Positions 39,843 through 48,875 of a DNA stretch of 64,000 nt are shown piece after piece. The stretch comes from Deltaproteobacteria bacterium (GTDB lineage: Bacteria > Acidobacteriota > Thermoanaerobaculia > Multivoradales > JAHZIX01). The stretch is from NCBI GenBank assembly GCA_022601195.1, contig JAHZIX010000052.1, positions 1-64,000 of the forward strand, given 5' to 3'. Each line of letters starts with the position of its first letter. Position 1 is the first letter of the stretch. The notes under the pieces are model-generated. The model was given only the letters and a program-made list of their open reading frames with translations, had not been told where the DNA came from and made no database searches. The translations under genes and the position numbers were made by a program.

Positions 39843-40757
39843 TCAGGGAATCCCTAATCGACGCCGCTTTTGCCAAAGGGCCTTGCGACTGATGCCCAGG
39901 AGAGAGGCAGCTCTCCCTTGGTGCCCTCGGGTAAAAGCGAGGGTTGTACGAATCTGTTCTTCTTCGACCTCCGCCAAAGATCGCGGGGCACCTTGGGAGA
40001 CCTCAGAAGGGCGAGGCGGATCGAGAATTCCCTCGCCCTGTAAAACGATCTCCCGCTCCAAAAGATTGCGGAGCTGGCGAAGATTTCCAGGCCAAGAGTA
40101 CTCGACCATCCATGACTTCGCCTGCGGCGACAGCTGCAAATGAGGTCGATTCAGTCGCGCTCCCAAGTCCTCGAGGACCCTAGCTGCCAGCCTCGGCAGC
40201 TCTTCGAGACGTTCTCTCAAAGGCGGTAGACGAAAGGCTAGCACCTCGAGACGATAGAACAGATCGGCTCGAAAAGCCCCCCTTTCAGCCCGCCACGCTA
40301 GATCCGGAGAAGCGACGGCCAAGAAACGAAGATCCGCCGAGACTTCTGTTCCTCCAAGAGGAGAATACTTCTTCTCTGCGATTAATCGTAGCAGCTTGGA
40401 CTGGGTTGTCAGAGGAAGCTCTTCGACATGGTCGAAGAGTAAGGCGCCTCCCTCGGCACGGCCTAACCTTCCGGGACTATCCTCGGTAGCACCAGTAAAG
40501 GCCCCCCGCTTGAAGCCAAAGAGGTCTCCTTCGAAAAGATCCGCTGGCACTACACCGGGGTCTACCTCCACCAGAGGACCCGAGGAGCGAGGCGAAACTG
40601 AATGCAGAGAGCGAGCTAGAGTTGAGCGCCCTGTTCCACTCTCTCCGAGAATCAGTACCGGCGCATCCGAAACCGCTGCCCGATCGATGCCAAAAAGGTA
40701 TTGCGGAAAGGAGCCATCGGAGTCGAGCCACCGATCGAGAGCTCCTCCCTCGGTCAC
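39843..40757 (-). CDS. Sigma54-type AAA+ regulator without receiver domain; Fis-type HTH; altered Walker motifs
   Basis: LILGESGTGRSTLARSLH, GFKRGAFTGATEDSPGRLGRAEGGALLFDHVEELPL, C-terminal HTH GRAASLLGISRKALWQKRRRLGI. Confidence 0.9.
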   Translation of the reverse strand: MTEGGALDRWLDSDGSFPQYLFGIDRAAVSDAPVLILGESGTGRSTLARSLHSVSPRSSGPLVEVDPGVVPADLFEGDLFGFKRGAFTGATEDSPGRLGRAEGGALLFDHVEELPLTTQSKLLRLIAEKKYSPLGGTEVSADLRFLAVASPDLAWRAERGAFRADLFYRLEVLAFRLPPLRERLEELPRLAARVLEDLGARLNRPHLQLSPQAKSWMVEYSWPGNLRQLRNLLEREIVLQGEGILDPPRPSEVSQGAPRSLAEVEEEQIRTTLAFTRGHQGRAASLLGISRKALWQKRRRLGIP

Positions 40758-41128
40758 TGGCAGAGCTCGTCCGTCACATCAGCGGCATCCGCCCAGAGGC
40801 GCTCGAGGCCGTAGAACTTCCTTCGTTCGTGGTCAAAAATGTGGACCAAGAAAGTGCCGTAGTCCAGCAGTACCCATTGAGCGTTCTTCAAGCCTTCGAT
40901 GTGCATGGGCCGCACCTTCAAGGGACGTAGAACCTTTTCGATACTCGAGGCGATGGCCTGCACTTGGCGATCATTCGTAGCGCTACACACCATGAAATAG
41001 TCGGTGAAGTCGCTAACGGGTTCCAGGTCCAGGATCCGAAGATCGACCGCCTTACGATCGAGAGCAGCCTTAGCCGCGAGACGAACGCACTCTTGGGTCT
41101 CTGGGGCAGTTGTAGTCGTAGAAGTCAT
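40754..41128 (-). CDS. rsfS: Ribosome silencing factor RsfS/Iojap
   Basis: LDLEPVSDFTDYFMVCSATNDRQVQAIASSIEKVL...WVLLDYGTFLVHIFDHERRKFYGLERLW. Confidence 0.95.
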   Translation of the reverse strand: MTSTTTTAPETQECVRLAAKAALDRKAVDLRILDLEPVSDFTDYFMVCSATNDRQVQAIASSIEKVLRPLKVRPMHIEGLKNAQWVLLDYGTFLVHIFDHERRKFYGLERLWADAADVTDELCQ

Positions 41129-41135
41129 CATTCTT

Positions 41136-41741
41136 TCAACGGTAGAGAGCATACTTGGAGATGTACCTTTGCACCAAATCTGAAAAATAGCCCACGGGCA
41201 TTTGTCCACGAGCCAATAAGCCTCGAAGCTCTGTCGAGGAAGTGTCCACCAACCGATTCTCGACTCGCCGCACCCGGTTGCTCATCGCCAACTCGCGAAG
41301 CTGCGGAGGGGTCCCGGACGGCAGGTCATCCACCCGCCAGCCAGGACGAGCCAGAACGATAATCTCTACCAGCTCGCCAATTTCCTGCCATCGTTTCCAA
41401 GTGTGAAGAGTGGCCAGGGAGTCCATGCCGATAAGAAGAAAGAATTCATCCTCTGGCTGAGCTTTGCGAAAAAATTCGATCGTCTCGACCGTGTAGGCCC
41501 TAAGCCCCAGGGTCAGCTCGTGATCACAGGTGAAACAGCCCTCTTCTTCGAGTAACGCCAACTCCACCATGGCGAAGCGCGTCAGGGCCGGAGCAAAGCT
41601 CTGCCCGGGCTTATGAGGAGGCTGAGCCGTCGGGAGAAAGAGCACCCGATCGAGATCGAGCTGACGGCGCGCCTCCTGAACTGGCTCTACGTGCCCCCGG
41701 TGAATGGGGTCAAAGCTGCCCCCGAAGAGACCTATCCTCAC
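41136..41741 (-). CDS. nadD: Nicotinate-nucleotide adenylyltransferase NadD
   Basis: MRIGLFGGSFDPIHRGHVEPVQEARRQLDLDRVLFLPTAQPPHK. Confidence 0.95.
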   Translation of the reverse strand: MRIGLFGGSFDPIHRGHVEPVQEARRQLDLDRVLFLPTAQPPHKPGQSFAPALTRFAMVELALLEEEGCFTCDHELTLGLRAYTVETIEFFRKAQPEDEFFLLIGMDSLATLHTWKRWQEIGELVEIIVLARPGWRVDDLPSGTPPQLRELAMSNRVRRVENRLVDTSSTELRGLLARGQMPVGYFSDLVQRYISKYALYR

Positions 41742-42760
41742 GGATCGACCACCGCTGGAGCCGCCTCCAGCTCCCGCTGTACCCGACGCACCAACTCATC
41801 GACACCTTGCCCCGTCACCGCGCTGATCTCAAAGTAGGGCAACCCTCTTTCCAGTGCGGCTTGCCGGAGACCCTCTTGACGTTCCGGCCGAACCGAGTCC
41901 AATTTGCTGCCGACCAGAATCCGCGGCCGAGTCAGCAAACTTTCACTAAAATCACCTAGTTCCTTCTCGATGGTGATCAGGTCGGCCAGAGCATCACTCT
42001 GATCGTCAAAAGCAGAAAGATCCACCAGGTGAAGCAACACCCGGCACCTCTCCGTATGCCTCAGGAAGCGGATCCCTAGCCCAGCTCCATGGGCTGCACC
42101 GGAGATCAAGCCGGGAAGGTCGGCAATCACAAATGGATGGCTAGAGAGGTCCGGAGCAACTACGCCGAGCTGGGGAACCAAAGTGGTAAAAGGATAGTCC
42201 GCAACCTTGGGGCGAGCCGCCGAGATACGGCTGATCAGGGTGGATTTTCCAGCATTGGGTAGCCCCACCACCCCGACGTCGGCCAGCAGCTTCAATTCCA
42301 AACGGAGCTTGCGAACCTGCCCTTCCCAACCCTTCTCACAGCGCCGAGGAGCTCGATTGGTAGCGGTCATGAAGCGGGCATTTCCCCGGCCTCCGTCCCC
42401 GCCTGCAGCAACCAGGAGTCGCTGACCATCAGCGAGAAGCTCGCCGATCAACTCTCCCGAATCACTATCGATGACCTGCGTCCCCAAAGGGACGGGAATC
42501 TCCAGACCTGCGCCTCGGGCTCCGGTCTTATTAGAACCTTCGCCATGATGACCACGCTTTCCGGCGAACTGGGAGGGGAATTTCAGGTGATAGAGAGTGT
42601 TGCGCCCCTTTTCTCCAATGAGAAAGACCGATCCACCCTTGCCGCCATCGCCACCGGCTGGCCCCCCTTTGGGGACAAATTTCTCTCGCCGAAAGGCAAT
42701 GCAACCATCACCCCCACGGCCGCCCTCGACCGGGATGACCGCCTCGTCAATAAAGGTCAC
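41738..42760 (-). CDS. obgE: GTPase ObgE/CgtA
   Basis: MTFIDEAVIPVEGGRGGDGCIAFRREKFVPKGGPAGGDGGKGGSV; GLPNAGKSTLISRISAARPKVADYPFTTLVPQLGVV. Confidence 0.97.
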   Translation of the reverse strand: MTFIDEAVIPVEGGRGGDGCIAFRREKFVPKGGPAGGDGGKGGSVFLIGEKGRNTLYHLKFPSQFAGKRGHHGEGSNKTGARGAGLEIPVPLGTQVIDSDSGELIGELLADGQRLLVAAGGDGGRGNARFMTATNRAPRRCEKGWEGQVRKLRLELKLLADVGVVGLPNAGKSTLISRISAARPKVADYPFTTLVPQLGVVAPDLSSHPFVIADLPGLISGAAHGAGLGIRFLRHTERCRVLLHLVDLSAFDDQSDALADLITIEKELGDFSESLLTRPRILVGSKLDSVRPERQEGLRQAALERGLPYFEISAVTGQGVDELVRRVQRELEAAPAVVDP

Positions 42761-42862
42761 GGTGGCTCTTCGATTTCGAAAGGGGAATTGTGAGCCGGCA
42801 GGAAAGCTCGAAGCCTACACCCGCCGCCACGTAGACCGTCGCGACGGGCATCTGTACGAAGA

Positions 42863-43120
42863 CTACTCGACCGGCAGAACGTTGATGAATTTGCCACGCC
42901 GGCCACGGTCCTGGAATTGAACCACGCCGTCGATCCTGGAATAGAGGGTGTCGTCCTTGCCTCGTCCAACATTGTGCCCGGGAAAGAACTTCGTTCCACG
43001 CTGCCGAATGAGAATCGAACCGCCGGTGACTTTCTCGCCACCGAAACGCTTGACACCCAGGCGCTGGGCATTGGAGTCTCTGCCATTGCGACTCGACCCC
43101 TGTCCTTTCTTATGTGCCAT
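42863..43120 (-). CDS. rpmA: 50S ribosomal protein L27
   Basis: [60 protein letters not shown]. Confidence 0.98.
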   Translation of the reverse strand: MAHKKGQGSSRNGRDSNAQRLGVKRFGGEKVTGGSILIRQRGTKFFPGHNVGRGKDDTLYSRIDGVVQFQDRGRRGKFINVLPVE

Positions 43121-43269
43121 GAGCTTGTTGCCTCCCTGATCTTGACTTGAATCTTGAAATTTCTCGCCGCCCCAGCGCGACCTTCTGGGAATCCTTCACC
43201 TTGGAACCGCTGCCATCTCGGGACTGTTGCGAGAAAAAGTTCTCACCACCGTCGAAACTTGACCGAGGC

Positions 43270-43587
43270 TCAGGCCTCGATTCCTTGAATGCGGACTCGC
43301 ATCAAGTCCTGACGATGCCCACGAGTCCGGCGATACTGCTTACGGCGCTTTTTCTTGAAAACGATCACCTTGGGGCCACGCACTCGGTTGAGTAGAACTC
43401 CGTTGACTCGAGCTCCTTCTACGACCGGAGCGCCCACCTTGGCGCCGTCTTCTCCGCCAACCATGAGAACTCGGTCGAAAGCGATATCGCTACCCCGATG
43501 TCCGACCTCGGAGAGCAACTCGATATCGATAACATCGCCGGCCTGCACCCGGTATTGCTTCCCGCCGGTCTCTATAACTGCGTACAT
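43270..43587 (-). CDS. rplU: 50S ribosomal protein L21
   Basis: MYAVIETGGKQYRVQAGDVIDIELL...VIVFKKKRRKQYRRTRGHRQDLMRVRI. Confidence 0.97.
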   Translation of the reverse strand: MYAVIETGGKQYRVQAGDVIDIELLSEVGHRGSDIAFDRVLMVGGEDGAKVGAPVVEGARVNGVLLNRVRGPKVIVFKKKRRKQYRRTRGHRQDLMRVRIQGIEA

Positions 43588-43806
43588 ACGACACACTCCT
43601 ACTTTCAACCCACGTTATCGTGGGCAGGCGAACCTATCACGACGGATTCCTCTCGGTCAATGAAGTCGCCCACTGGATCTCTCTTTAGAAATTGGCTGCC
43701 AGAGGAGGGGATAGCTCGAGAGCCAAAACCTCGTCCCTCGAGAAGCCTGTCCCCGTAGAATACCCTAGACTTGAAGACATGCGCCTGACGAAACGAGGAA
43801 ACGACG

Positions 43807-43974
43807 ATGGCAGCCCCTGAGTATCTGATTTGCCTGGAATGTGAGTCCCCCAGCTACACCTTTGAGTGGGAGGATGGGAAGCTGAAAGAGATCCTTTGCG
43901 AGACCTGCGGCAACGAGGAAATGGAGACTTTCTTATCCCAAGAAGACCTCGACGTGCTCGAGGGCGGGGAGTAG
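43807..43974 (+). CDS. 55-aa zinc-ribbon-like small protein (absent from ORF track)
   Basis: MAAPEYLICLECESPSYTFEWEDGKLKEILCETCGNEEMETFLSQEDLDVLEGGE*; two CxxC motifs. Confidence 0.72.
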   Translation: MAAPEYLICLECESPSYTFEWEDGKLKEILCETCGNEEMETFLSQEDLDVLEGGE

Positions 43975-43993
43975 AGACAGAAGATCTGCCGGC

Positions 43994-45385
43994 TTAGGCG
44001 GGAGCTGTCAAAGGAGTGCTTTGACGGCCCAGCTGCTTGTTGCGCTGCCAAGGCAGAAGCAGCCGCACCCGAGCTCCGGCTCCTGGTTCGCTTTCTACCT
44101 CCAACTCGCCATCATGATTCTGGGCGATTCGCTGCACAATGGAAAGGCCAAGGCCAGTTCCCCCTCTTCGAGTGGAGAAAAAGAGGTCGAACATCTTCTC
44201 TCGAGCCTCTCTCTCCATCCCCACTCCATTATCGGCGACTTCGAGAAAGACTTGATTGGCCCGCCGGCCCGCCGTCAACTGGATAGAAGCAGGTATAGAG
44301 AGATCTGCAGTAGCCGCCATCGCGTTCTTCATCAGATTCAGCAGCAACTGCTTAATCTGATCAGGATCCACAGCGACAACCGCCCCTTCGCTCAAATCGA
44401 TAACTTCTAGCTGCCCTCCCCAAAGCTCCAGCTCCCCAGCCAGGACCTCAGCGGCTTCCTGAAAAAGGTCCACCGCCAGCATATCTTTTCTCTCTAGAGG
44501 CCGACTTTTCGCGTAGGAGAGAAAATCTGTTGCCAAATGCTCTAGACGCAAAATCTCATTGCGAGTAATAGCCAGCAGCCGCTGGCTCGACCCGGACTTT
44601 GTGGGCGACTCATTCAACTCCTCCTCGAGCATCTGCATATTTAGACTGAGGGAGTTGAGGGGATTGCGAATCTCGTGAGCTAGTCCTGCCGCCAGGGTAC
44701 CGATGTAGGCCATTCTCTCCGAGTCGGCAGCTGCCTTCTCCAGGCGACGAGCTCGCCGAAAAAGGAGCCACACCCCCAGATAGGCCGACAGCAACATGAC
44801 GAGGGTGACCCCAGCGATGAGAGCAGATCGCTTGATCAGATCTGTCCTCAACTCAGCAACCCGCTTCTCCAACTCGATGCGATCGATGCGAATTCGGAGA
44901 AAGCCTAGGTCTCCGATCTGTTCCTCCACCTCCCAGGTGGTCGTACTCTCTACAACCTCCCGCTTCAATTCACCGCCAAATTCCGGCCCTCCCTGGCCAA
45001 GGTGAAACCCACTCTCAGCCTCAGGAATGGTCGTCTGAGTCTGGCTCTTGAAGACGACGATCCCGTCGCGGTCGGTGACTTCCACCTGCTCAACGATGTC
45101 TCTTTGAGCCAAAACCGAATCGATGAGGGTACGCGTCTCCTTGGAGGAGATCGCGACCGCCGTGTATAGGTTCCGATCCTGACTCTCCGCAGTCCGAGCC
45201 AATATGTCCGCCAGATCACTCGCTTCTTCCCGGGCGCTCAGAAGAATCCGATCCACCTCTCTCTGAGACAGCGAGCGGAGGATCAACCAAGAAAAAAGCC
45301 CTAGTTGAAAAACGACAAAAACGGCAAAAGCAACGGAAGCGATGAGAAACCAGCGCTGAAAGCGTGAAGAGTTAGGACGAGTCAC
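43994..45385 (-). CDS. Membrane sensor histidine kinase
   Basis: Two TM helices; LAAGLAHEIRNPLNSLSLNMQML; VFLEVADNGVGMEREAREKMFDLFFSTRRGGTGLGLSIVQRI. GTG start proposed; ORF track extends to 45487. Confidence 0.9.
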   Translation of the reverse strand: MTRPNSSRFQRWFLIASVAFAVFVVFQLGLFSWLILRSLSQREVDRILLSAREEASDLADILARTAESQDRNLYTAVAISSKETRTLIDSVLAQRDIVEQVEVTDRDGIVVFKSQTQTTIPEAESGFHLGQGGPEFGGELKREVVESTTTWEVEEQIGDLGFLRIRIDRIELEKRVAELRTDLIKRSALIAGVTLVMLLSAYLGVWLLFRRARRLEKAAADSERMAYIGTLAAGLAHEIRNPLNSLSLNMQMLEEELNESPTKSGSSQRLLAITRNEILRLEHLATDFLSYAKSRPLERKDMLAVDLFQEAAEVLAGELELWGGQLEVIDLSEGAVVAVDPDQIKQLLLNLMKNAMAATADLSIPASIQLTAGRRANQVFLEVADNGVGMEREAREKMFDLFFSTRRGGTGLGLSIVQRIAQNHDGELEVESEPGAGARVRLLLPWQRNKQLGRQSTPLTAPA

Positions 45386-45436
45386 AGGGGAAGAATACCA
45401 CCCAGGCCCATCGCAAAGCCGCAAAGCTCTAGCCCC

Positions 45437-45466
45437 TTGACAAATCTTAGTAAGTAAAACTAAGAT
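45437..45466 (+). promoter_or_regulatory. Candidate sigma70-type promoter of hsp20 with overlapping inverted repeat
   Basis: TTGACA (45437-45442), 18-bp spacer, TAAGAT (45461-45466); ATCTTAGT-N7-ACTAAGAT perfect inverted repeat 45444-45466. Confidence 0.6.
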
Positions 45467-45621
45467 CTCGACATGACTTGGAGACACTCAAATCATAAAC
45501 AATCAAGCCTTAGTCGACAAGAATCAAACTTCGCTTGCGATGGCAGGACAACGCACTCAGAACTCATTTACCAGGAATTCCTACAGCTGGAATTCCCCGA
45601 CCCTCTTGGAGGAAAAACACT

Positions 45622-46074
45622 ATGACCTTAGGACTCACCCGCTGGACCCCAACCTCTGATCTGTTTCGGGATCGCTTCAGTCGGCTCCTGGAACACGCCA
45701 TGGACGACTCCATCGCCACCAGCGACCCAACCAAGGCCCTCGGTTCTCGCCATTGGATGCCCGCTGTGGACATCAAGGAGTCCGACGAAGCCCTCACCCT
45801 GAGCGCTGAGCTTCCCGGCTTGGGGAAGGGTGACATCTCGCTGACGGTCGAGGACAACGTCCTGACCCTGACTGGGGAACGCGTCTTCGAGAAGGACGCT
45901 GAGAAGGAGAGCTACCACCGCATCGAGCGGGCATACGGCGCTTTCTCCCGGTCCTTCACTCTTCCAAGCAACGTCAGAACCGACTCGGTGGAAGCCACAT
46001 TCATCGACGGTGTTGTCACCATAGTGATCCCGAAGGCTGACGAGGCAAAGGCGAGAAACATCGAGATTCAGTAG
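45622..46074 (+). CDS. Hsp20/alpha-crystallin small heat shock protein
   Basis: WMPAVDIKESDEALTLSAELPGLGKGDISLTVEDNVLTLTGERVFEKDAEKESYHRIERAYGAFSRSFTLP; SD GGAGG. Confidence 0.96.
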   Translation: MTLGLTRWTPTSDLFRDRFSRLLEHAMDDSIATSDPTKALGSRHWMPAVDIKESDEALTLSAELPGLGKGDISLTVEDNVLTLTGERVFEKDAEKESYHRIERAYGAFSRSFTLPSNVRTDSVEATFIDGVVTIVIPKADEAKARNIEIQ

Positions 46075-46123
46075 AGCAAGTGCTGAAAAACACGGGTTTC
46101 CGCACGAGTTTCACCCAATCTGC

Positions 46124-46161
46124 AAATCCCCATCTCTTGTGAGGTGGGGATTTCGTCTTTT
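46124..46161 (+). terminator. Rho-independent terminator downstream of hsp20
   Basis: AAATCCCCATCTC...GAGGTGGGGATTT hairpin followed by CGTCTTTT. Confidence 0.8.
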
Positions 46162-46225
46162 CTGGCTTCATTGACCCCTGGCCGAGGCTCAGATACGATC
46201 AGGCACATTGCCTGGCTGTTGTATG

Positions 46226-47884
46226 ATGCCCTATTCAAGCTACCGAATATCCATCGCCCTAACTCTCATCCTGTTAGGAACTGGGACCTACCTGGTTTTT
46301 CGGGGAAATCCGGTCTCCGTGGGACAACCCCAGGAGGTCGCTCTGCCTTCGGAGCCAGAACCGGGGGGCACCCTCGTACTGGGATTCACGAGCGACCTCT
46401 CGAACCTCAACGAAATCGCCGCGAGTAGCTCCCAGGCCACTTCAGAGATATTGCAGCGCCTCTTTGTTCGTCTCCTCGACGAACAACCGGACTTTCAGGA
46501 CCATCCTCCGACCTTCAAACCCAGGCTGGCTGAGTCCTACGAATGGTCCGACGATCACAAAAAGGTGACTTTTCACCTGAGAAAAGATGCCGTCTGGAGC
46601 GATGGAGTCCCCATTACGGCGGCTGACGTCCGGTGGACCTGGCAGGCTCAAACCGACCCGCTGGTGGCGTGGGACAACGCCGCCATGAAGGAGTCCATCA
46701 CTGAGGTTGAAGTGATCGACCCGCACACGGTGCGGTTTCATTTCACCCATGCTTATCCGGGCCAGATGGTCCATGCCAACGAAGGCGTGATCCTGCCGAA
46801 GCATGCTTGGAGCGAGCTACCTTTCTCCGACTGGGTCAAGAACGCCCAATGGTTTCAAGACAACCTGGTGGTCAGCGGTCCTTTCCAGCTGGAGTCCTGG
46901 AAACCACAGGAACAGATCGTCCTGAGCCGCAACGAGCGGTACTTCGAAGCAGGGCTTCCCCTGGTGGATCGAGTGGTGATCAAGGTCGTCCCAGACCTGG
47001 CGGCCCAACTCACTCTCTTCCAGGGGGGTACCCTCGACTACCTCCGGCAAGTTCCAGCCTCCTTGGCAGATCAGGTAGCCCAAAGCCCCCAAACTCGCCT
47101 CGTCACCTACTGGCCGGCCCAGTTCACGACTCTGATGTGGAACCTGCGTCGAGATCTCTTTAACACCGCCCAAGTGCGCCGAGCCTTGACCTTGGCTATC
47201 GACCGAAAAACAATCGTCGACACCATTTGGCATGGCTACGCGCGCACCGCTAATTCTCCTATCATCTCTTCGGTTTGGGGCCACAACAGAGACCTCGAAC
47301 ACTACCCCTATTCACCGGAGCAAGCCAGGAACCTCTTGGCTGCGGAAGGCTGGCAGGATACGGACGGAAACGGTATCTTGGACCGGGGCGGAGTCGATTT
47401 CTCCTTCGAGATTCTGGTCAATTCGGGAAATCAGGAGCGCATTGACACGGCGGTGATGATTCAAAACCAACTGCAAAAAGTCGGCATTGCAGTCCAACCG
47501 AGAGTCCTTGAGTGGAGCACTATCGACGCCCGCATGAGCAGCGGCGAGTTCGGGGCCCTCATCATGGGTCTCAGCGTAGAAACGAGCCTGGACGTGAGCT
47601 CCTATTTTCACTCTAAGAAAATGACTTCCGGCCTCAACTCCGGTGGATACTCAAATCCTGACGCGGACCAGCTGATGACCGACATTCGCAATCAGATTGA
47701 CCAGCAGACAGCTCAGCCACTCCTGAACCGCCTCCAAGAGATCTTGCACGAAGACCAGCCACAGACTTTTCTCTGGGAACCTCAGCGCCTTGTAGGCCTC
47801 AGTAACCGGGTGCAAGACGCATCGCCAAATGTCATGGGAACACTCGACAACCTGAGACACTGGTGGATCTTCCCGAAAAACTGA
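46226..47884 (+). CDS. ABC transporter peptide-binding protein (SBP family 5)
   Basis: GGTLVLGFTSDLSNLNEIAA...LAESYEWSDDHKKVTFHLRKDAVWSDGVPITAADVRWTW...VRRALTLAIDRKTIVDTIW. Confidence 0.93.
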   Translation: MPYSSYRISIALTLILLGTGTYLVFRGNPVSVGQPQEVALPSEPEPGGTLVLGFTSDLSNLNEIAASSSQATSEILQRLFVRLLDEQPDFQDHPPTFKPRLAESYEWSDDHKKVTFHLRKDAVWSDGVPITAADVRWTWQAQTDPLVAWDNAAMKESITEVEVIDPHTVRFHFTHAYPGQMVHANEGVILPKHAWSELPFSDWVKNAQWFQDNLVVSGPFQLESWKPQEQIVLSRNERYFEAGLPLVDRVVIKVVPDLAAQLTLFQGGTLDYLRQVPASLADQVAQSPQTRLVTYWPAQFTTLMWNLRRDLFNTAQVRRALTLAIDRKTIVDTIWHGYARTANSPIISSVWGHNRDLEHYPYSPEQARNLLAAEGWQDTDGNGILDRGGVDFSFEILVNSGNQERIDTAVMIQNQLQKVGIAVQPRVLEWSTIDARMSSGEFGALIMGLSVETSLDVSSYFHSKKMTSGLNSGGYSNPDADQLMTDIRNQIDQQTAQPLLNRLQEILHEDQPQTFLWEPQRLVGLSNRVQDASPNVMGTLDNLRHWWIFPKN

Positions 47885-47897
47885 CTCGGCCCGGTCG

Positions 47898-48869
47898 ATG
47901 ACCCACTTCTTGTTGCGTCGCCTGGTAGCGGCGCTCTTCCTACTCCTTATCGTTCTCTCGCTCACTTTCTTTATTCTTCAGCTCGCACCCGGCGACCCCA
48001 TCTCGCGCTTCAACAACCCTCGATTGACCGTCGAGCAGGTCGAGCACATGCGCCGTGCTTGGGGGCTCGATCGCCCGATACACATCCAATATCTCTCCTG
48101 GATGAAACGGGTGATCTTCCATTGGGATTGGGGAATCTCATTTATCCATCGCCGGCCAGCAGCCTCGGTCATTGCTCAGGCTCTCCCCCTAACCCTTCTT
48201 CTGGGAACGACCGCCCTCGTTCTTCAGTACTGCTTCGGCCTGCTACTGGGAGCCTTTTCGGCCCGTCGCGCAGGAAGCCCAGAGGATGCCGTCGTTCGGC
48301 TCAGCTCATTGGTGGTCTATTCGATTCCGAACTTCTGGCTGGCTTTGATGGCGATCCTTGTATTCCACATCCGATGGAATATTTTCCCTGGGAGTGGTTC
48401 GGGATCCATCGGTGCGGAGACCCTGGACTTTCTACCCAGAACGCTGGATCGGCTGCATCACTTAGCCTTGCCCGCGTTGGTCTTGGCTATCTCCAGCGCC
48501 GCTGGTATCTCGCGATTTGTTCGCAACAGCCTGTTGGACGTACTCAAACAGGACTACATTCAGACAGCTCGATCTACTGGCGCTTCTCAAGATCGAGTTC
48601 TCTGGGTCCATGCGCTACGCAACACAGTTGTTCCCCTAGCCCAACTCGTTGGCCTGTCCTTGCCGACCATGCTCAATGGCGTCCTCATGATCGAGGTCGT
48701 CTTTGGTTGGCCGGGGTTAGGTTTCGCCATCTTCCAGGCATGCCTTTCGCGAGACTATCCAATGATCCTGGCGGGAACCGCCTACGGAGCCGTCTTGGTC
48801 ATCTGCGGCAGCCTCCTAGCGGACTTACTACATCGCTGGGCAGACCCCCGCCTTCGAGTGGAGGCTTGA
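47898..48869 (+). CDS. ABC transporter permease (DppB/OppB-like)
   Basis: LLRRLVAALFLLLIVLSLTFFILQLAPGDP; DYIQTARSTGASQDRVLWVHALRNTVVPL. Confidence 0.94.
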   Translation: MTHFLLRRLVAALFLLLIVLSLTFFILQLAPGDPISRFNNPRLTVEQVEHMRRAWGLDRPIHIQYLSWMKRVIFHWDWGISFIHRRPAASVIAQALPLTLLLGTTALVLQYCFGLLLGAFSARRAGSPEDAVVRLSSLVVYSIPNFWLALMAILVFHIRWNIFPGSGSGSIGAETLDFLPRTLDRLHHLALPALVLAISSAAGISRFVRNSLLDVLKQDYIQTARSTGASQDRVLWVHALRNTVVPLAQLVGLSLPTMLNGVLMIEVVFGWPGLGFAIFQACLSRDYPMILAGTAYGAVLVICGSLLADLLHRWADPRLRVEA

Positions 48870-48875
48870 GGGGGA

